From: UBA5399 sp964464145
GTDB lineage: Bacteria; Bacillota; Clostridia; Christensenellales; Christensenellaceae
Assembly: GCA_964464145.1 (NCBI GenBank)
Contig: CAYXFB010000021.1
Coordinates: forward strand, 1-37,367
Direction: 5' to 3'
DNA length: 37,367 nt
The translations under genes and the position numbers were made by a program. The notes under the pieces are model-generated. The model was given only the letters and a program-made list of their open reading frames with translations. It was not told the origin of the DNA and made no database searches. Below are positions 15,210 to 22,536 of the stretch, one piece after another; position 1 is the first letter of the stretch; every line of letters begins with the position of its first letter.

Positions 15210-17132
15210 TTATTCTGTCTGCGCCTGATCGCCCGTGTAGTCCGTTGCCGACGCGGTGGGCGTATCGCTTGGCGAGGCTTCGGGCGAAGTGGTAGGCTGA
15301 TCGCCGGGCGAGGCTTCGGGTGAAGCGGAGGCCGTTTCCTCCGCCGCCGCGCCCTCTTCCCTCGCGGCCTGCGCTATGTCCTTGTGCTCCACCTCGGCAA
15401 AATACTCGCTGTACCACTGCGATATGGTGCCAAACACCATGTTTTGCCGCGCGTCCTTTATGTCCTTTATGCTCTCGTCGCTTATTATGGAGTTCATCCT
15501 GAAATACAGCCCTATCTGCGGCACGCGCTCCGTAAGTGCCTTTTGAAGCTCACTGTAGGCGGCTATCATATCCTCCTCCGACACCGCCTTTGCGCAGGCG
15601 GCTATGGCATTCGTTATCTCCTCGCTCTGCACATGCCCGTAATTTCCGCTGCCACCCTGATCGAACATGAAGGAAAGCTCGGGCACTATGTCCATATAAA
15701 AGCTGCAATAGGCCAGATCGTAATTTCCGCCCTCCAGGCGCTTCAAATAATCTTCGTAGTGCAGCTCTTCAATGTTCACCTCTATGTAGAGCTCATTGAG
15801 TTGTTTTTTTATGGCCTTGGCCGCCTCTTTTTTGTATGCGCCGTTGCGCTCGTCCAGCACTATGAGATCCAGGCTCAGCTTTTTGCCCTCGCCGCTCTCG
15901 TCCGTAACGTAGCCTGACTCGTGCAGCAGCGCGCGCGCCTGCCCGCTGTCGAAATCGCTTATTTTGTAGCGCGAATCGTAGGCGAAAAAGTCGGGCGCTA
16001 TGGGCAGGTTCGTGGGTACGCCGTGATTCAGCAGCACTGTCGAAAGTATCTCCCGCCTGTCAAGCGCGTAGGAGATGGCCTGCCGCACGTTCACATCCTT
16101 CAGCTCGTCCGTTATAAGGTTGGGTATGAGGCAATCGTAATAGTTTGTCATGTAGTCCGTGACCTGCGTTTTGCCCGGCTTGCGATATTTTGAGGAATAG
16201 AGCACATCCGTTGTGGCAAAGTCTATTATGCTGGCCTCCACGTAATCAAGCTCGGCATTGTGGTCCGCCGCGGCCTTGGCCACTATCTTTTCTATGTAGG
16301 GGGGCTGCTGCCACCATGAATCGTTTTTAACTAGCGACATTTCCTCGCCCGCCTTATATTCCTGCACCTTATACGGGCCGGTACCCACGGGCAATTCCCC
16401 GCCTGAGAGCGTTTCGTTCATCACCGGAAAGGTCATAAAGTTGAGCGCCGCGTTGCCCGGCTCGCTCATTTTAAGCACCACCGTGCTCTCGTCCGGCGCG
16501 CTCATACTCTGCACGTATCTGCTGAAACGTCCGTAGCGGCTCTGCGCGTCCACCGCGCCGCCATCCTGCGTATCGGCCGTATTTTCGCCGTCGCCTGTAT
16601 TTTCGCCGTTGCCTGTCGCTTCGCCGTCGCCAGTGTTCTCGCCATCTCCGGTGTTCCCATCCCCGCCGGTGTCCACGGTGCCCACGTTCAGTGAAAAGCC
16701 GTCCAGCGCCATCACCCTGCCCGCGCTGTATATTACATCCTGCGCGGTAAGCTTTGTTGTACCGTCCGAAAAATACGCATCCTGCCGCAGCTTGAATGTG
16801 AACTGCGTGCCGGCCTCGTCCGCCTCCCAGCTCTCCACCAGATTGGGAAGCAGCTTGCCGTTCACATCGTACTTCAAGGGCGTCTCGTATATGAGCGTAA
16901 GCAGATTAATAAGGTCTTCATTCTGCGCGCGAAGTGGGTCGAAGGATTCTATTTCCGCAGGCATCGCTATAAAAAGATCACCGCCCGGCTTTTTTACTAT
17001 CTGCTCCACGGTATTCGCGGAGGGCGAAGCGCTGGCCGCCTCGCCGCTGGGCGCGCTCTCGCCCGCGCAGGCGCACAAAAGCAGGCTGGCGCACACAAGC
17101 GCCCCCGCTATTATTCTCCTAACCGATTTCAT
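15210..17132 (-). CDS. ABC transporter solute-binding lipoprotein, family 5 (oligopeptide type), with repeat insertion
   Basis: This extracellular binding protein probably captures peptides or similar solutes for an ABC importer; no permease or ATPase genes are nearby. The 640-residue protein has a lipoprotein signal (hydrophobic to LLLCAC, lipidated Cys22) and a Ser/Ala/Pro linker. The family 5 fold is recognisable in SFDPLRAQNEDLINLLTLIYE, LVESWEADEAGTQFTFKLRQDAYFSDGT and DVNVRQAISYALDRREIL. Residues 154-192 are a Gly/Asp/Glu/Asn/Thr repeat of GDGENT units inserted within the domain. The last 45 or so residues are SPEASPGD-like repeats. The chosen ATG (17130-17132) has AGGAG upstream and overlaps the transglycosylase gene by 14 bases. 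The longer frame to 17177 lacks a site. Confidence 0.9.
   Translation of the reverse strand: MKSVRRIIAGALVCASLLLCACAGESAPSGEAASASPSANTVEQIVKKPGGDLFIAMPAEIESFDPLRAQNEDLINLLTLIYETPLKYDVNGKLLPNLVESWEADEAGTQFTFKLRQDAYFSDGTTKLTAQDVIYSAGRVMALDGFSLNVGTVDTGGDGNTGDGENTGDGEATGNGENTGDGENTADTQDGGAVDAQSRYGRFSRYVQSMSAPDESTVVLKMSEPGNAALNFMTFPVMNETLSGGELPVGTGPYKVQEYKAGEEMSLVKNDSWWQQPPYIEKIVAKAAADHNAELDYVEASIIDFATTDVLYSSKYRKPGKTQVTDYMTNYYDCLIPNLITDELKDVNVRQAISYALDRREILSTVLLNHGVPTNLPIAPDFFAYDSRYKISDFDSGQARALLHESGYVTDESGEGKKLSLDLIVLDERNGAYKKEAAKAIKKQLNELYIEVNIEELHYEDYLKRLEGGNYDLAYCSFYMDIVPELSFMFDQGGSGNYGHVQSEEITNAIAACAKAVSEEDMIAAYSELQKALTERVPQIGLYFRMNSIISDESIKDIKDARQNMVFGTISQWYSEYFAEVEHKDIAQAAREEGAAAEETASASPEASPGDQPTTSPEASPSDTPTASATDYTGDQAQTE
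16557..16673 (-). repeat. 18-bp tandem repeat inside the solute-binding protein gene
   Basis: About six imperfect 18-bp units encode GDGENT-like hexapeptides (variants GDGEAT, GNGENT, GGDGNT). This is the pattern of a length-variable coding minisatellite. The unit boundaries are approximate. Confidence 0.7.
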
Positions 17133-17709
17133 AAAACTCCTTGTATTTATCATAGGATTTTTCCACATTTTTGACATAGCCCTCTGTTTCCTTGAAGGGT
17201 ATGTCCTTGAGGCTTTCGCCGTCCGAAATATCTTTGTCCTTTAGCCACTCGGCCACGCGGTTGTGCCCGGCGTTGTAGCCCGCCACCATAAGCTGCCTGT
17301 TGCCCTCGAACTTGTCGCTCAAAAACTTGAGATACCAGCAGCCGAAGCGTATGCTTGTCTCCGGGTCCTTGAGCATATTCGCGTCAAAATCGCTCACGCC
17401 CAGCTTGCCCGCTATCCATTCGCCCGTGGGCGGCATTATCTGCATGAGGCCAATAGCGCCCGCGCGCGAAACGGCCTGCGGATTAAAACCGCTCTCCGCG
17501 TGTATCACGGCCGCCACAAAGTAGGGGTCGAGATCGTTTTCCCCCGCGTATTTCACTATCATATCCTCATATTTGAGGGGATAGCCGCTCTTGCCCTCCA
17601 TATTTTCATATACGAAATATGCCCCGGCGGCAATAAGCAGCGCCAATATTATAATCAATACCAAAACGACGGTCTTTTTCCGTCTTCGGCCAACAGAGCT
17701 ATGCCCCAA
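17119..17709 (-). CDS. Membrane-anchored lytic transglycosylase (SLT domain)
   Basis: The enzyme cleaves the MurNAc-GlcNAc bond of peptidoglycan outside the membrane. Residues 1-12 are basic, 13-34 form a transmembrane anchor and about 45-190 form the goose-lysozyme-like SLT domain. The catalytic Glu72 lies in IHAESGFNPQAVS, followed by GAIGLMQIMPPTG and VAGYNAGHNRV. The start is a TTG at 17707-17709 with GGAGG six bases upstream; the next Met is beyond the anchor. It overlaps coaE by 11 bases and the lipoprotein gene by 14. In this operon it may help wall remodelling together with the exported lipoprotein, which is inference from position. Confidence 0.92.
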   Translation of the reverse strand: MGHSSVGRRRKKTVVLVLIIILALLIAAGAYFVYENMEGKSGYPLKYEDMIVKYAGENDLDPYFVAAVIHAESGFNPQAVSRAGAIGLMQIMPPTGEWIAGKLGVSDFDANMLKDPETSIRFGCWYLKFLSDKFEGNRQLMVAGYNAGHNRVAEWLKDKDISDGESLKDIPFKETEGYVKNVEKSYDKYKEFYEIG

Positions 17710-18277
17710 TATATTCCTCCACCTGCTCCAAAAGCTGCTCTACGGAGCCATTGTTCATTATCACACACTGCGCGTATTGTATCATATCGTCGTCCGGCTC
17801 CTGATTCCTGAGCCGGTTCATCGCCTGATCAAAGGGTATGCCGTCGCGCCCGCATATGCGATTTATCTTGGTGTCCATATCGGCCTTAACCAGCCAAACC
17901 TCATCCACCAGCTCGTGCAGACCCACCTTCACAAGCAGCGCGCAGTCTATCACCACAAGCTCCTCTGCGGCGTCCTTCATGCGCGTCTCCACTTCCTTCA
18001 TTATGATGGGGTGGAGCGCGTCCTCCAGCTTTTTGAGCTCCGCCTTATCGGCGAAAACGTGGCGCCCCAGCCGCCTGCGGTTCAGACTGCCGTCCTCGTT
18101 GAAAAAATACGGATCGAAACGTTCCTTTACCCGCTGTAGCCCGGGCTGTCCAAGCTCGCACACCTCGTGCGAGACCTCGTCCGCATCTATTATTTTAGCG
18201 CCGTGCTCCCGCAGATATTTGGCCACCGTGCTCTTGCCGGAGCCGCTGTTTCCCATCAATCCTATTATCCTTTTCAT
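17699..18277 (-). CDS. coaE: Dephospho-CoA kinase
   Basis: CoaE phosphorylates the 3'-hydroxyl of dephospho-CoA, the last step of CoA synthesis. The 192-residue protein begins with the P-loop GNSGSGKST at 9-17. It has the DAD motif at 31-33, followed by RRRLGRHVFADKAELKKLEDALHP, which is diagnostic for the family. The start overlaps the polA stop codon as ATGA, giving translational coupling. polA-coaE adjacency is a common bacterial arrangement. The family also carries a conserved lid region, seen here near CGRDGIPFDQAMNRLRNQ. Assignment is secure. Confidence 0.96.
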   Translation of the reverse strand: MKRIIGLMGNSGSGKSTVAKYLREHGAKIIDADEVSHEVCELGQPGLQRVKERFDPYFFNEDGSLNRRRLGRHVFADKAELKKLEDALHPIIMKEVETRMKDAAEELVVIDCALLVKVGLHELVDEVWLVKADMDTKINRICGRDGIPFDQAMNRLRNQEPDDDMIQYAQCVIMNNGSVEQLLEQVEEYIGA

Positions 18278-20787
18278 TTTGCCTCCAGCCAGTTGGCTCC
18301 GCTGGCCACGTTCACACTAAGCGGCACGCTAAGCTGCGCCGCGCCCTCCATGCTTTCCTTCAATATATCGCCCACCAGGCCTTCCTCGCCCGCCGCCGCG
18401 TACACTATCAACTCATCGTGCACCTGCAGCACGAGGCGGGAGGCCGTACCTTCCAGCCGCTTTGCCGCGCGGTTCATTGCTATTTTCATTATATCCGCCG
18501 CCGTGCCCTGTATGGGCGTGTTTAAAGCGGCGCGCTCCCCTGCCGAGCGTATGTTGAAATTGCCGGAAGAAAGCTCGCTTATATAGCGTATCCTGCCGAA
18601 CATGGTGCGCACGTAGCCGTCCCTATGCGCGCTTTCCTTTATTTGCTCCATATAGCGCGCCACGCCGGAAAACTCCTCGAAGTAGCGCTCTATGTAGCGT
18701 CCGGCCTCCTTGCGGGTTATGCCCGTGTTGCGTGCCAGCCCGAAATCGCTTATGCCGTACACTATGCCAAAGTTCACCGCCTTGGCCGCCGAACGCTCCT
18801 GCTTGGTCACCTCGCCTATATCCTTGCCCAGTATCTCCGCCGCCGTGCGCGCGTGTATGTCCTCCCCGTTCAGGAAGGCTTTTTTCATGTTTTCATCATC
18901 CGCCATGTGCGCCAGTATTCGCAATTCTATCTGCGAATAGTCCGCAGAAACTATGCGCATTCCCTCGGGCGCCAAAAACGCCTCGCGTATCTCATCCGCC
19001 AGAGCGGAGCGTATGGGTATGTTTTGCAGGTTTGGCTCCATGCTGGAAAGCCTGCCCGTGGCCGTGGCCGCCTGCAAAAAGGTGGTGTGTATATATCCGC
19101 CCTTTATAAGCGTTATAAGCCCGTCCACATAGGTTCCCTTGAGCTTGGTTAGCTGGCGGTATTCCATTATATAGCCTATTATTTCGTGCTTGCCCCAGAG
19201 CTTCTCCAGCACCTCAACATCGGTGGAATAGCCCGTCTTGGTTTTCTTTATAACGGGCAGCTCCAATTTTTCGAAAAGCACCTCGGCCAGCTGCTTTGTG
19301 GAGCTTATGTTGAACTCCGTGCCCGCCAGCGCGTATATCTTTTCGGTGAGCAGCTTTATTTGCGCCTCGTATTTTTCGCCCAGCGCCTTCAATGTATCGG
19401 CACACACGTAAAAGCCCGCCTGCTCCATATCGAAAAGCACGCGCAAAAGCGGCGTTTCAATGTCGTAAAGCACGCCTTCCAGCTCGTTTTTCTCAATTTC
19501 CTCGCGCTGCGCTTCCATCAGGCGAAACATATTGGCAGCGCCCGGCTTCATGTCCGCGCGCTTAAAAACATTTTCCACATCATATTTGCTGTGCGAGGGC
19601 GAGAGCACCCAGTCGGCCAGCATAACGTCAAAATAATCCTTTAGTTCTATGCCGTACCCGGCAAATTCGTGCATATACGCCTTCACGTCGTGTGCTATGG
19701 CGCGGCGCCCGCTAAAGCAGGGCGCAACGGCCTCCACTATCTCGCGGTAGTCATATCCCTCGTCTAAGAGCGTTTGCTTTTGCGGCAGTATATATTCCTT
19801 GCTGCTATCCACCGCGAACACAAAGCCTCCGTCCATAATGAAGGCAAACTCCACCGCATCCTCAAGCAGGCTCAGGCCGTCCGGCGTTATCACTTCGCGC
19901 TCCGGCTCGGCCGGTTTTGGCTGCGGCGCGCCCGCAAGATCAAAGCGCTTCATAAAGTTTTTGAAATTGTATTTTTCGAACATCTCCCTGAGCTTTTCGC
20001 CGCCAAATCCGGCAAAGGCAAACTGCTCCGGCCGCTCGGCAAGCTCTATATCAACATGTATAGTGGCCAGCTCTTTAGACATAAAGGCGGATTCCCTGCC
20101 GGCCTCCAGCTTTTCTAAAAGCTTGTTTTTGGGCAGCTTATCAAGGTTTTCGTAAAGATTCTCAAGTGTTTCATATTCGTGCAGCAGCTTGAGCGCGGTC
20201 TTTTCGCCCACGCCCGCCACGCCCGGTATATTATCCGAAGCGTCGCCCATCAGCCCCTTAAGGTCGGTTATCTGCGCGGGCGTTATGCCCAGCTCCTCAT
20301 TTAGCGCCTCGGCCGTCATAAGCTTCGTTTCGGTCACGCCCTTCTTGGTGAGCACTACGCAGGTGTCCTCCGCTATCAATTGCAGCTCGTCACGGTCGCC
20401 CGTGAAGATATAGGTCTGCATACCCCAGTGCTTTGCCACCGTGCCTATGATATCGTCCGCCTCGAAGGTGGGTACCTCAATATATCCCACGCCCGCCATA
20501 CTGAGCGCGTCCTTCAATATGGCGAACTGCTGATTGAGGTCGTCCGGCGTTTTGCGCCTGCCCGCCTTATATTCGGCGAACTGGCTGTGCCGGAAGGTTT
20601 TTTCGTGCATATCGAAGGCCACGGCTATGTGGCTGGGCGAATATTCCTCCACTATGCGAAAAAGCATAGTGAAAAAGCCGTATACGGCGTTTGTTGGTCT
20701 GCCCTCCCCGTCGCTCATTTGAGGCAGCGCCCAATACGCCCTGTGCATAAGGCTGTTTCCGTCTATAGCCAGCAATGTTTTAGCCAT
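18274..20787 (-). CDS. polA: DNA polymerase I with inactive 3'-5' exonuclease domain
   Basis: Pol I fills gaps and removes RNA primers during replication and repair. The 837-residue protein has a 5' nuclease domain (about 1-290: AIDGNSLMHRAYWALP, EADDIIGTVA, GDASDNIPGVAGVGEKTA). A shortened exonuclease-like domain covers about 300-460. The polymerase domain has motif A DYSQIELRILAH near 616, motif B RSAAKAVNFGIVYGIS near 666 and motif C VHDELIVYA near 790. The exonuclease domain lacks the DxE metal-binding motif (FIMDGGFVFAVDSS near 320), so proofreading is presumably absent, as in many Firmicutes. The ATG at 20785-20787 follows AGGAGGG closely. The longer frame begins with an unsupported TTG. 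Confidence 0.97.
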   Translation of the reverse strand: MAKTLLAIDGNSLMHRAYWALPQMSDGEGRPTNAVYGFFTMLFRIVEEYSPSHIAVAFDMHEKTFRHSQFAEYKAGRRKTPDDLNQQFAILKDALSMAGVGYIEVPTFEADDIIGTVAKHWGMQTYIFTGDRDELQLIAEDTCVVLTKKGVTETKLMTAEALNEELGITPAQITDLKGLMGDASDNIPGVAGVGEKTALKLLHEYETLENLYENLDKLPKNKLLEKLEAGRESAFMSKELATIHVDIELAERPEQFAFAGFGGEKLREMFEKYNFKNFMKRFDLAGAPQPKPAEPEREVITPDGLSLLEDAVEFAFIMDGGFVFAVDSSKEYILPQKQTLLDEGYDYREIVEAVAPCFSGRRAIAHDVKAYMHEFAGYGIELKDYFDVMLADWVLSPSHSKYDVENVFKRADMKPGAANMFRLMEAQREEIEKNELEGVLYDIETPLLRVLFDMEQAGFYVCADTLKALGEKYEAQIKLLTEKIYALAGTEFNISSTKQLAEVLFEKLELPVIKKTKTGYSTDVEVLEKLWGKHEIIGYIMEYRQLTKLKGTYVDGLITLIKGGYIHTTFLQAATATGRLSSMEPNLQNIPIRSALADEIREAFLAPEGMRIVSADYSQIELRILAHMADDENMKKAFLNGEDIHARTAAEILGKDIGEVTKQERSAAKAVNFGIVYGISDFGLARNTGITRKEAGRYIERYFEEFSGVARYMEQIKESAHRDGYVRTMFGRIRYISELSSGNFNIRSAGERAALNTPIQGTAADIMKIAMNRAAKRLEGTASRLVLQVHDELIVYAAAGEEGLVGDILKESMEGAAQLSVPLSVNVASGANWLEAK

Positions 20788-20816
20788 GTACCCTCCTAGC
20801 AACTTTTTTATAGATT

Positions 20817-20845
20817 ATTTTACCACAATGAGCGCCCTTTATCAA
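20817..20845 (-). promoter_or_regulatory. Predicted promoter of the polA-coaE-transglycosylase-lipoprotein operon
   Basis: TTGATA (20840-20845) and TAAAAT (20817-20822) are separated by exactly 17 bp, about 30 bases upstream of the polA start. It lies just downstream of the terminator of the SIMPL gene. Confidence 0.65.
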
Positions 20846-20852
20846 ATACGTA

Positions 20853-20882
20853 GCAAAAGAGGACGACCCTCGCCGCCCTCTT
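20853..20882 (-). terminator. Probable terminator of the SIMPL lipoprotein gene
   Basis: On the minus strand AAGAGGGCGGC-GAGG-GTCGTCCTCTT forms an 11-bp stem with two G-U pairs and a four-base loop, followed by a short TTTT-type run. It lies 16 bases after the stop codon. Confidence 0.6.
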
Positions 20883-20897
20883 AAAGTCTGCTGTTTT

Positions 20898-21674
20898 TTA
20901 TTTTATATTATACGTACCAGTAACGCTTGCGGACACCTCTATATCCCCCGGAGAAACGGGTGTGGGCGCTGCTCCTGCTGCCGCCATATCCGCCACGCCG
21001 GATTCCATCATTTTGCCCGCGTAACTGCTGCTGCCGTTTTCCACAATGTCCTTAGCGCTGGTTATTGTATAACCGCCGCTCTTTGCCACGGCCTCAGCCT
21101 TTGCTCCTACGGATTTCATTGCCTTGCCCAGCGCTTCCAGATATACTGCGTCCCTGTTTGATATATCAAACGAGAGCGAGTAGCTAGAGTTTGCGCCGGC
21201 CGCTATAGCCGCGTCTATCACCTTGCCCACGTTGTTTATGTCACGAATCGTCACATTGAACGTATTTTCCATGGCGTACATCGTGGGGTCTTGATAATCC
21301 TGATACATGTTCATGTAGGAGGTTTTTATGTCGTCCTCCGCTATGCCCTGCGCCTTTAGCGCGTCCAGCATTGCAGTTGCCGCCGCCGCGTTCTTTTGCT
21401 GCGCATCCTGCGAGCTTGTGCCCGTTGTTTTTACGCCCAGGTCAACATATGCCAGATCCGGCTTCACTTTAACGCTCTCGTTTGCGCTCACGGTTATGCT
21501 GGCCACGTCCTTTTCCGCCTTCACGGGCTCAGCCGCCGCGTCCGCCTGCGTTGTGGCAGCGGGTATCGCGGATGCTGAAGCGCTTTGCGCCGCGGGAGCG
21601 CAGGCCGCAAAGGCAAGCATCGCCGCAACTGCGCCCGCTATGAGTATAGTTTTCTTTATAATTGTATTTTTCAT
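20898..21674 (-). CDS. SIMPL domain (DUF541) exported protein
   Basis: The 258-residue protein belongs to the SIMPL/DUF541 family of periplasmic or surface proteins, whose biochemical role is poorly defined. A basic start and hydrophobic stretch (IAGAVAAMLAFAACAP) suggest a lipoprotein signal, although the residue three before the cysteine is Phe, not the usual Leu. After an Ala/Thr-rich linker the SIMPL domain runs from about residue 58 to the end (SITVSANESVKVKPDLAYVDLGVKTTG near the start, VTIRDINNVGKVIDAAIAAGAN in the middle). The ATG at 21672-21674 has AGGAG about ten bases upstream. It lies 134 bases downstream of the ECF sigma gene and may be co-transcribed with it. Confidence 0.88.
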   Translation of the reverse strand: MKNTIIKKTILIAGAVAAMLAFAACAPAAQSASASAIPAATTQADAAAEPVKAEKDVASITVSANESVKVKPDLAYVDLGVKTTGTSSQDAQQKNAAAATAMLDALKAQGIAEDDIKTSYMNMYQDYQDPTMYAMENTFNVTIRDINNVGKVIDAAIAAGANSSYSLSFDISNRDAVYLEALGKAMKSVGAKAEAVAKSGGYTITSAKDIVENGSSSYAGKMMESGVADMAAAGAAPTPVSPGDIEVSASVTGTYNIK

Positions 21675-21808
21675 ATTGTAGTTCACTCCTTTTTTTTGCT
21701 TTGTCAATAATAATAACCACCATAGGCAGCCCTTTATTACAAACATAGCAAAAATTTTTTATTATTTTTTTCGAGCGGCAAAAAAAATGGGCGCTGCCGG
21801 CTTTTTTA

Positions 21809-22348
21809 TCACATCAGCCTGTGCGCCACAAGTATGTCTCTAAGCTTTTCCCGCGCGCGGGATATTCGGGATTTCACCGTGCCCACCGATATCCCCAGTA
21901 TTTGGGCGATCTCCTCGTACTTCATGCCCTCCATATCCTTCAATACTATTATGGGTATATATTTTTCGGGCAGCATGCGTATGGCGCGCTTTATGTTTTC
22001 GCCCAGCTCGCGGTTTATGGTCTCGCTGTCCGGGTTGCCGTCCCTGCTTACGGCGTAGCGCTCAAAATCCTCAAGATCGGTGTCCGGCTTCTTTTTGCGC
22101 AGCAAGTCCAGGCAGGTGTTGGCCGTCACGCGGTACATCCATGTGGAGAAAGCGGACTGAAACGAAAACTTTCGTATATTGGAATACATCTTTATAATGG
22201 AATCCTGCGCCGCGTCCTGCGCGTCGTATTCGTTGCGCAGGAATTTGTACGCTATATTGTATATTCTTTTTTCATATTTACAAACAAGCTCACAAAACGC
22301 ACCCTCGTCGCCCTTTTGCGCCTGCTTTATCAAATCAGACTCCTGCAT
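21809..22348 (-). CDS. RNA polymerase ECF-type sigma factor
   Basis: This 179-residue group 4 sigma factor of the SigW/RpoE type redirects RNA polymerase to stress or envelope promoters. Region 2 spans about 20-95 (YNIAYKFLRNEYDAQDAAQDSIIKMY, STWMYRVTANTCLDLLRKKK). Region 4 spans about 120-175, with the HTH YEEIAQILGISVGTVKSRISRAREKL. The start at 22346-22348 has AAGGGA five bases upstream. No anti-sigma factor gene is adjacent, which is unusual; the next gene on the strand encodes a SIMPL lipoprotein. The promoter upstream is of the housekeeping type rather than the usual autoregulated ECF type. Confidence 0.94.
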   Translation of the reverse strand: MQESDLIKQAQKGDEGAFCELVCKYEKRIYNIAYKFLRNEYDAQDAAQDSIIKMYSNIRKFSFQSAFSTWMYRVTANTCLDLLRKKKPDTDLEDFERYAVSRDGNPDSETINRELGENIKRAIRMLPEKYIPIIVLKDMEGMKYEEIAQILGISVGTVKSRISRAREKLRDILVAHRLM

Positions 22349-22399
22349 TGCTTCCCTTCATAAACGGCGTATTATTCTCATTTTAGCATATTAACTTAT

Positions 22400-22428
22400 A
22401 TTATAATAAAAATACGGCAAAATATCAA
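22400..22428 (-). promoter_or_regulatory. Predicted promoter of the ECF sigma factor gene
   Basis: TTGATA (22423-22428) and TATAAT (22400-22405) are separated by 17 bp. This is a strong sigma-A type promoter about 60 bases upstream of the start codon. I see no clear AAC-type ECF -35 element. Confidence 0.65.
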
Positions 22429-22479
22429 AGCAAACCTTCCCGAAAAATGTAAACATCTGTTCACATTTTCATAAGCAAC

Positions 22480-22525
22480 AAAAAACAGAACCTCCCATAT
22501 ACATCTGCGCACGGGATGTTCTGTT
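22480..22525 (-). terminator. Rho-independent terminator of the chemoreceptor gene
   Basis: On the minus strand AACAGAAC (from 22525) pairs with GTTCTGTT, extended by CCC/GGG near the loop, and is followed by TTTTTT. It lies a few bases after the chemoreceptor stop codon. Confidence 0.8.
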
Positions 22526-22536
22526 TATCTTTACCC

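Noticed and set aside
21720..21808. A/T-rich stretch with GC core after the sigma factor gene as a terminator
   Set aside because: The possible stems are only three to six pairs and mismatched; no convincing terminator could be drawn.
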